Of a DNA stretch of 64,000 nt, positions 59,190 through 64,000 are shown piece by piece. The translations under genes were made by a program, and so were the position numbers. Every line of letters starts with the position of its first letter. Within the stretch, counting starts at the first letter, position 1. A model generated the notes under the pieces. That model saw only the letters and a list, made by a program, of their open reading frames with translations. It made no database searches and had not been told where the DNA came from. The DNA is from Nonomuraea endophytica. GTDB lineage: Bacteria > Actinomycetota > Actinomycetes > Streptosporangiales > Streptosporangiaceae. The DNA lies in assembly GCF_014203235.1 (NCBI RefSeq), contig NZ_JACHIN010000006.1:425331-489330 (forward strand). The letters run 5' to 3'.

Positions 59190-60046
59190 CAGCGGCGGAA
59201 CTCACCCCGTGGCAGCTGGCCCGCCGGAGGTTCCTGCGTCACCGTCTGGCGGTCGCCGGGCTCGCGGTGCTGGTGCTCCTGCTGGTCGGCTGCTTCGGCG
59301 CTGACCTGATCGCTCCCTACGAGCGCGGCGCCCAGAACCTGCTCCTCGGGCCGGTGCCGCCGTCGGCCGCGCACTGGTTCGGCACCGACGAGCTGGGCCG
59401 CGACTACCTCACCGAGCTGCTGTACGCCGGCCGGATCTCGCTCGCGATCGGCCTGTGCGTCGCCCTGCTCGCGACCGTGGTGGGCACCGCGCTGGGAGCC
59501 GCCGCGGGCTTCTTCGGCGGCTGGGCTGACGAGATCATCATGCGGATCACGGACCTGTTCATCGTCCTGCCCGCGATCGTGGTCCTGGCGGTCGTGCTCC
59601 AGGGCGCCGGCCGTTCGCCCGTCGTGATCGTCCCGGTGCTGGCGGCGATCGGCTGGACCACCGTGGCCAGGATCGTCCGCGGCCAGGTGCTGTCACTGCG
59701 GGAGAAGGAGTACATCGCCGCCGCGACCGTGCTCGGCGTCACCAAATGGCGCATCATCGTGCGACATATCCTGCCCAACCTCACCGGTGTCATCGCCGTC
59801 AGCACCTCCCTCGGCGCGGCGAGCGCGGTGATCGTCGAATCGACGCTCTCCTTCCTGGGGTACGGCGTGCAGCCCCCCGAGTCCAGCTGGGGCAACCTGC
59901 TGAGCCAGGCGTCCGGGCTGATCGGCACCGGCAAGGTCTACCTGCTGTACTTCCCCGGCCTGTTCATCCTCCTGACGGCGCTGGCCATCAACTTCCTCGG
60001 CGACGGCCTCAGAGACGCCTTCGACCCGAAGGGAGCCCGCCCGTGA
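59186..60046 (+). CDS. Oligopeptide ABC permease, DppC type
   Basis: A 286-residue permease: RRRFLRHRLAVAGLAVLVLL, AHWFGTDELGRDYLTELLYA (the DppC signature), then the EAA motif KEYIAAATVLGVTKWRIIVR and STLSFLGYGVQPPESSWGN. The start is the ATG overlapping the dppB-like stop. The stop overlaps the GTG of the first ATPase. Confidence 0.93.
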   Translation: MTAAELTPWQLARRRFLRHRLAVAGLAVLVLLLVGCFGADLIAPYERGAQNLLLGPVPPSAAHWFGTDELGRDYLTELLYAGRISLAIGLCVALLATVVGTALGAAAGFFGGWADEIIMRITDLFIVLPAIVVLAVVLQGAGRSPVVIVPVLAAIGWTTVARIVRGQVLSLREKEYIAAATVLGVTKWRIIVRHILPNLTGVIAVSTSLGAASAVIVESTLSFLGYGVQPPESSWGNLLSQASGLIGTGKVYLLYFPGLFILLTALAINFLGDGLRDAFDPKGARP

Positions 60047-61023
60047 ACGCCCTGCTGGAGGTCGACGACCTCACCGTCCAGCTCCCCACCGACGGCGGCA
60101 CGGTCGCGGCCGTCACCGGGCTGTCGTTCTCCGTCGCGCCCGGCGAGACGCTCGCCATCGTCGGCGAGTCGGGCTCGGGCAAGAGCGTCACCTCGATGGC
60201 GGTGCTCGGGATCCTGCCCGGCCGCGCCCGGGTCACCGGGTCGATCCGGTTCCGCGGCGAGGAGCTCCTGGGCCGCTCCGAATCCGACCTGCGCACACTG
60301 CGGGGCAGCCGCATCGCGATGATCTTCCAGGACGCGCTGACCGCACTCACGCCGGTGCACACCGTCGGCGCGCAGATCGCCGAGGCCATCAGCGTGCACG
60401 ACGCCTCGGTCACCCGCCCCGCCCTGCGTGAGCGCGTCGTCGAACTCCTCGACCTGGTCGGCGTCCCCTCGCCGGCCGAGCGCGCGAGCCAGTACCCGCA
60501 CGAGCTGTCCGGCGGCATGCGGCAGCGCGTCATGATCGCGATGAGCATCGCCAACGAACCGGATCTGCTCATCGCCGACGAGCCGACGACCGCCCTCGAC
60601 GTGACCGTGCAGGCGCAGATCCTGGACGTGATCAGACGGATCCAGCGGCGCACGGCCACCGCGCTCATGCTGATCACCCACGACCTGGGCGTGGTGGCCG
60701 GCGTCGCCGACCGGGTGCTGGTGATGTACGCGGGCACCAAGGCCGAGGAGGCCGCCGTCGAACCGATCTTCTACACGCCCGCCCACCCCTACACCAGGGG
60801 CCTGCTGGCCTCGCTCCCCCGGCTCGACGCCCGGCACGGCGAACGGCTCTACCAGATCCCGGGCCAGCCCTCGCGGGCGGCGGGCTGCCCGTTCCATCCG
60901 CGCTGCGAGCACGCCCGTTCCGGTCTGTGCGACACGACGGTCCCCTCGCCGGTCCCGATCGGCGCCGGGCACACGGCGTCCTGCCTGCGTGCGGCCGAGC
61001 TGGAGGAGGTGCGGCCGCGATGA
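60043..61023 (+). CDS. Oligopeptide ABC ATPase, DppD type
   Basis: A 326-residue ATPase, GTG start: Walker A GESGSGKS, Q-loop AMIFQDALTALTPV, signature LSGGMRQR, Walker B LLIADEPTTALDV and switch His in LITHDLGV. The C-terminal Cys motif (CPFHPRCEHARSGLC) is that of the OppD/DppD family and may hold an iron-sulfur cluster. Overlaps both neighbours by 4 bp. Confidence 0.93.
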   Translation: MNALLEVDDLTVQLPTDGGTVAAVTGLSFSVAPGETLAIVGESGSGKSVTSMAVLGILPGRARVTGSIRFRGEELLGRSESDLRTLRGSRIAMIFQDALTALTPVHTVGAQIAEAISVHDASVTRPALRERVVELLDLVGVPSPAERASQYPHELSGGMRQRVMIAMSIANEPDLLIADEPTTALDVTVQAQILDVIRRIQRRTATALMLITHDLGVVAGVADRVLVMYAGTKAEEAAVEPIFYTPAHPYTRGLLASLPRLDARHGERLYQIPGQPSRAAGCPFHPRCEHARSGLCDTTVPSPVPIGAGHTASCLRAAELEEVRPR

Positions 61024-61988
61024 CGGCGTTGCGGGTCACGGACCTCGTCAAGACCTATCCGGTACGCGCGGGGGCGTTCCGCCGCCGGTCGGGCACCGTG
61101 CAGGCGGTCTCCGGGGTGTCGCTGCGGATCGAGCGCGGCAAGACGCTCGGGCTCGTCGGGGAGAGCGGCTGCGGGAAGTCCACGCTGGCCGCCTGCCTGG
61201 TACGGCTCGTCGAACCGACCTCGGGCCAGGTGCTCCTCGACGACACCGACTTCACGGCGCTGCCGTCCGCCCGGTTGCGCCGGTCGCGGCGGCGCATCCA
61301 GATGGTCTTCCAGGATCCGTACGCCTCGCTCAACCCCCGCATGACCGTCCGGGCGATTCTCACCGAGGCGCTGGAGACCCACGGCCTCGACACCGGCCGC
61401 GTCCCCGAACTGCTGGAGCTCGTCGGCCTCGACCCCCTGCACGCCGGACGGTTCCCGCACGAGTTCTCCGGAGGGCAGCGCCAGCGCGTCGGCATCGCCC
61501 GCGCGCTCGCCGTCGAACCCGACGTGATCGTGCTGGACGAGCCGGTCAGCGCGCTGGACGTGAGCATCCAGGCGGGCGTCATCAACCTGCTGGAGGACCT
61601 CCAGGACCGGCTCGGCCTGACCTACCTGCTCATCGCGCACGACCTGTCGGTGGTACGGCACGCCAGCGACGAGGTGGCCGTCATGTATCTCGGCCGGATC
61701 GTCGAGCAAGGACCGCCGGACGAGCTCTACCAGCGTCCCCGCCACCCCTACACCCAGGCGCTGCTGTCGGCGGTGCCGATCCCCGACCCGCGGGCCGAGC
61801 GCGCCCGCCGCCGGATCATCCTGAGCGGCGACGTACCGAGCCCGACCGACCCCCCGTCGGGCTGCCGCTTCCGGACCCTCTGCCCGAAGGCAGCCCCGAT
61901 CTGCGCCGCCGAGGTCCCCCCGCTCGTCACCGACGAGTCGGGCCACGGCGTCGCCTGTCACAAACCGGAGTTGATCAATGTCCTCTGA
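61020..61988 (+). CDS. Oligopeptide ABC ATPase, DppF type
   Basis: A 322-residue ATPase: Walker A GESGCGKS, Q-loop QMVFQDPYASLNPRM (DppF-typical), signature FSGGQRQR, Walker B VIVLDEPVSALDVS and His in LIAHDLSVV. The C-terminus keeps the Cys pattern CRFRTLCPKAAPIC. It starts with ATG overlapping the DppD-type stop, and its own 3' end overlaps the S9 peptidase by 11 bp. Confidence 0.93.
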   Translation: MTALRVTDLVKTYPVRAGAFRRRSGTVQAVSGVSLRIERGKTLGLVGESGCGKSTLAACLVRLVEPTSGQVLLDDTDFTALPSARLRRSRRRIQMVFQDPYASLNPRMTVRAILTEALETHGLDTGRVPELLELVGLDPLHAGRFPHEFSGGQRQRVGIARALAVEPDVIVLDEPVSALDVSIQAGVINLLEDLQDRLGLTYLLIAHDLSVVRHASDEVAVMYLGRIVEQGPPDELYQRPRHPYTQALLSAVPIPDPRAERARRRIILSGDVPSPTDPPSGCRFRTLCPKAAPICAAEVPPLVTDESGHGVACHKPELINVL

Positions 61989-63807
61989 CGCCTGGCGCGA
62001 CCGCTTCAACACTCCGATCATCCAGGACATCCGTCCCTGTCCCGGCGACCTCAACCTCGAAATGATCTACGCGGCGGGCCTCAGCGACGCCGAGGTGTCC
62101 ATCTGGAACCCGGCCACCGGCGAGAGCCTGCGGGTGCCTGGCCTGCCGCCGCACGTCGCGAACCCGGTGCCCGCCGCGGACGGGCGCTCCGTGCTGGTGC
62201 TGCACGACGCGGACGGCGGCGAGGTCGGCCATCTGTGGTCTTGCCCGGCCGAAGGAGAGGCCGTGGACCTCACACCCGAGCTGCCTCCCTACACGCTCCG
62301 CGGCATCGACGTCGCCCGCGACGGCTCGGCGGTCGTCATCGCGACCGTCACCGACGAGGGATTCACGCTCTACCACCTGACCGATTCCGGCCCCCACCGC
62401 CTGTACCGCAGCAGGAACGAGGCCTGGAACAGCCTGGTCTCCGCCGATGGCGCGCTGGCGAGCATCGACACCACCGACCACAACCCCGGCATCCGCCGCT
62501 TCGCCGTCACCGTGCTCGACGCCTCCGACGGCGCGGTGCTGGCGTCGGTCTCCGACGGGCCGCTCGCGCCCGTGCGCGGCGTCCGGTTCTCGCCGGTCGC
62601 CGGGGACCCGCGCCTGCTTGTGAGCACGGAACGCACCGGGTTCGCGCGGCCCGCCGTGTGGAACCCCCTCACCGGCGAGCGGACCGACGTCGACGCGCCC
62701 GAGCTGGCGGGCGAACTCGTCCCGCTCGACTGGTCCGACGACGGCGCCCGGCTGCTGCTCGTCCACGTCGACGGCGGCCTCCACCGCGTCCACGAGTACG
62801 ACCTCCAGGCGGGCCGGCTGCTGCGCGTGCCCCATCCCGACGGCGCCTACTTCTTCCCCGAGGTGGCGTGCGCGGTGACCAACCAGTGGGGCTCGCACTA
62901 CGGTCCCGGTGGTCAGATCCGGCTGCTGCGCCAGCGCGCCGACCTGCCGTTCGAGGTGCTCACCCTGGACCGGGGCGAGAGCGAGCCGCGCACCGTCATG
63001 GCCCCGAGGGATGTCGTGCCGGGGATCCCGCTGCGTTCGGTCACCGTCACCTCCAAGGACGGGACCGCGCCGCAACTGTGGGTCGCGACGCCTCAGGACG
63101 CCGCCGGGCCCGTGCCGCTGATCCTGCGGGTGCACGGCGGCCCGAACCTCGCCGACGTGGGCGGCTACCATCCCGCCGCGCAGGCGTGGCTGGCCGAGGG
63201 CTTCGCCTACGCGTCGCTGAACTACCGGGGCTCCGTCACCTTCGGCAGGACGTTCCGCGAAGGGTTCTGGGGAGCCGTCGGCGACCGCGAGCTGGAGGAC
63301 GTCGAGGCGGCCTGGCGGTGGCTGGTCGACGAGGGCGTCGCCGACCCCTCGGCCGTGTTCATGACCGGTTCCTCCTACGGCGGCTTCCTGACGCTGCTCT
63401 CGCTCGGCCGGCTCCCGGACCTGTTCGCGGGCGGGTTCGCGTTCATCGCGCTGGCCGACTGGAAGCTCGCCTACGACGACATGCACCCCGCCCTGCAGGC
63501 GGCCTGGCGCGGGTTCCTGGGCGGGCGGCCCGAGCTCGCCGAGGAACGGTTCCGGCTCAGCTCACCCATGACGTACGTCGAGGACGTGCGGGCGCCGGTG
63601 CTGATCAACCAGGGGCGCTACGACACCCGGACGCCGGCCCGGCAGGCCGAGGAGTACGCGCGGCGGCTGCGGGCCGCCGGGGGTGACGTGCTGCTGCGCT
63701 TCTTCGAGGGCGGGCACGGGCCCGTCGGCAACGACGGCGTGGTGGGCAAGATCGAGCTGGAGATGGAGCTGGCCCGCAAGGCGCTACGCGGAGAACGCTG
63801 GTCCTGA
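61978..63807 (+). CDS. S9-family prolyl oligopeptidase / acylaminoacyl peptidase
   Basis: The 609-residue serine peptidase has an N-terminal beta-propeller (about 30-350; VWNPLTGERTDVDAPELAG) and a C-terminal alpha/beta hydrolase domain with Ser466 (GSSYGG), Asp549 (GRYDTRTP) and His580 (GGHGPVG). HGGPNLADVGGYHPAAQAW forms the oxyanion region. No signal peptide is visible, so it would cleave imported peptides in the cytoplasm. It is the last gene of the transporter operon. Confidence 0.92.
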   Translation: MSSDAWRDRFNTPIIQDIRPCPGDLNLEMIYAAGLSDAEVSIWNPATGESLRVPGLPPHVANPVPAADGRSVLVLHDADGGEVGHLWSCPAEGEAVDLTPELPPYTLRGIDVARDGSAVVIATVTDEGFTLYHLTDSGPHRLYRSRNEAWNSLVSADGALASIDTTDHNPGIRRFAVTVLDASDGAVLASVSDGPLAPVRGVRFSPVAGDPRLLVSTERTGFARPAVWNPLTGERTDVDAPELAGELVPLDWSDDGARLLLVHVDGGLHRVHEYDLQAGRLLRVPHPDGAYFFPEVACAVTNQWGSHYGPGGQIRLLRQRADLPFEVLTLDRGESEPRTVMAPRDVVPGIPLRSVTVTSKDGTAPQLWVATPQDAAGPVPLILRVHGGPNLADVGGYHPAAQAWLAEGFAYASLNYRGSVTFGRTFREGFWGAVGDRELEDVEAAWRWLVDEGVADPSAVFMTGSSYGGFLTLLSLGRLPDLFAGGFAFIALADWKLAYDDMHPALQAAWRGFLGGRPELAEERFRLSSPMTYVEDVRAPVLINQGRYDTRTPARQAEEYARRLRAAGGDVLLRFFEGGHGPVGNDGVVGKIELEMELARKALRGERWS

Positions 63808-63815
63808 GGGCACCC

Positions 63816-64000
63816 CTTGGCCAGGGGCCTGGTTTCAGGTCCTGGCCAAGGGGCCTCCTATCGGGCCCCGGGTGTCAGGTTCTGGCCATGCGGCCTCTGG
63901 TCAGGGCCCCGGGTGTCAGGTTCTGGCCATGCGGCCTCTGGTCAGGGCCCCGGGTGTCAGGTTCTGGCCATGCGGCCTCTGGTCAGGGCCCCGGGTGTCA
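63816..64000. repeat. 41-bp tandem repeat running off the window edge
   Basis: Copies start at 63863, 63904, 63945 and 63986 with an exact 41-bp period; each begins GGGCCCCGGGTGTCAGG and ends CGGCCTCTGGTCA. The full copies appear identical. A degenerate unit (63816-63862) precedes them, directly after the S9 peptidase stop. There are no spacers, so this is a minisatellite and not a CRISPR. Confidence 0.85.

Noticed and set aside
63816..64000. Possible CRISPR array at the right edge
   Set aside because: The 41-bp units are contiguous, with no unique spacers between them, so this is a tandem minisatellite.

Overview
The window looks like chromosome from a GC-rich filamentous actinomycete, most likely of the Streptosporangiales (Nonomuraea-like). 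The basis is very strong G/C at third codon positions, many 1-4 bp ATGA/GTGA gene overlaps, dense one- and two-component regulators, a pair of ECF42-type sigma factors, a SapB/AmfS-type class III lanthipeptide locus and a few rare TTA codons. Genus is an inference. I saw no rRNA, tRNA, insertion sequence or CRISPR array.

Layout. 0-5 kb: a truncated AraC regulator, an NmrA-like reductase, and a GNAT acyltransferase / N-acylamino-acid racemase pair next to a PucR regulator. 5-13 kb: a ROK repressor divergent from two very large secreted polysaccharide-active proteins (double beta-helix protein and GH5 glycosidase). 13-19 kb: an ArsR-SRPBCC pair, a LacI-controlled nucleoside hydrolase / adenosine deaminase operon, LexA, an imine-reductase-like enzyme under a MerR-type promoter, and an anti-sigma-type ATPase. 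20-27.5 kb: a maltooligosaccharide operon (GH13 amylase, esterase, MalE, MalF, MalG) divergent from its LacI regulator. 27.6-31 kb: a NarL-type two-component system and an MFS gene with a damaged 5' end. 31-35 kb: two DGPF-protein / ECF42 sigma modules facing each other around a YkgJ-pentapeptide protein. 35-39 kb: an acyltransferase, a CxPPxC-repeat secreted protein, an alcohol dehydrogenase and an EamA exporter.

39.3-46.2 kb holds a five-gene glycerol/glycerol-3-phosphate operon: MFS transporter, glycerol kinase, GlpD, an alkylglycerone-phosphate-synthase-like flavoprotein and GlpP. Its leader has a consensus promoter followed by an intrinsic-terminator hairpin, the arrangement expected for GlpP antitermination. 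46.4-49.1 kb encodes a class III lanthipeptide synthetase and a SapB-like precursor with an unusual Cys-rich tail. It is followed by exported proteins with repeated Cys modules (49.2-53.1 kb) and an HSL-type esterase.

54.5-63.8 kb is a peptide uptake and degradation regulon: M20 metallopeptidase, TetR repressor, oligopeptide ABC transporter (five genes) and S9 peptidase. The same palindrome, TAGTCA-N7-TGACTA, lies in both control regions. The window ends inside a 41-bp tandem repeat. Two other regulator genes (lexA and a lacI) also have tandemly duplicated 3' ends, so small repeats at gene ends recur in this region.
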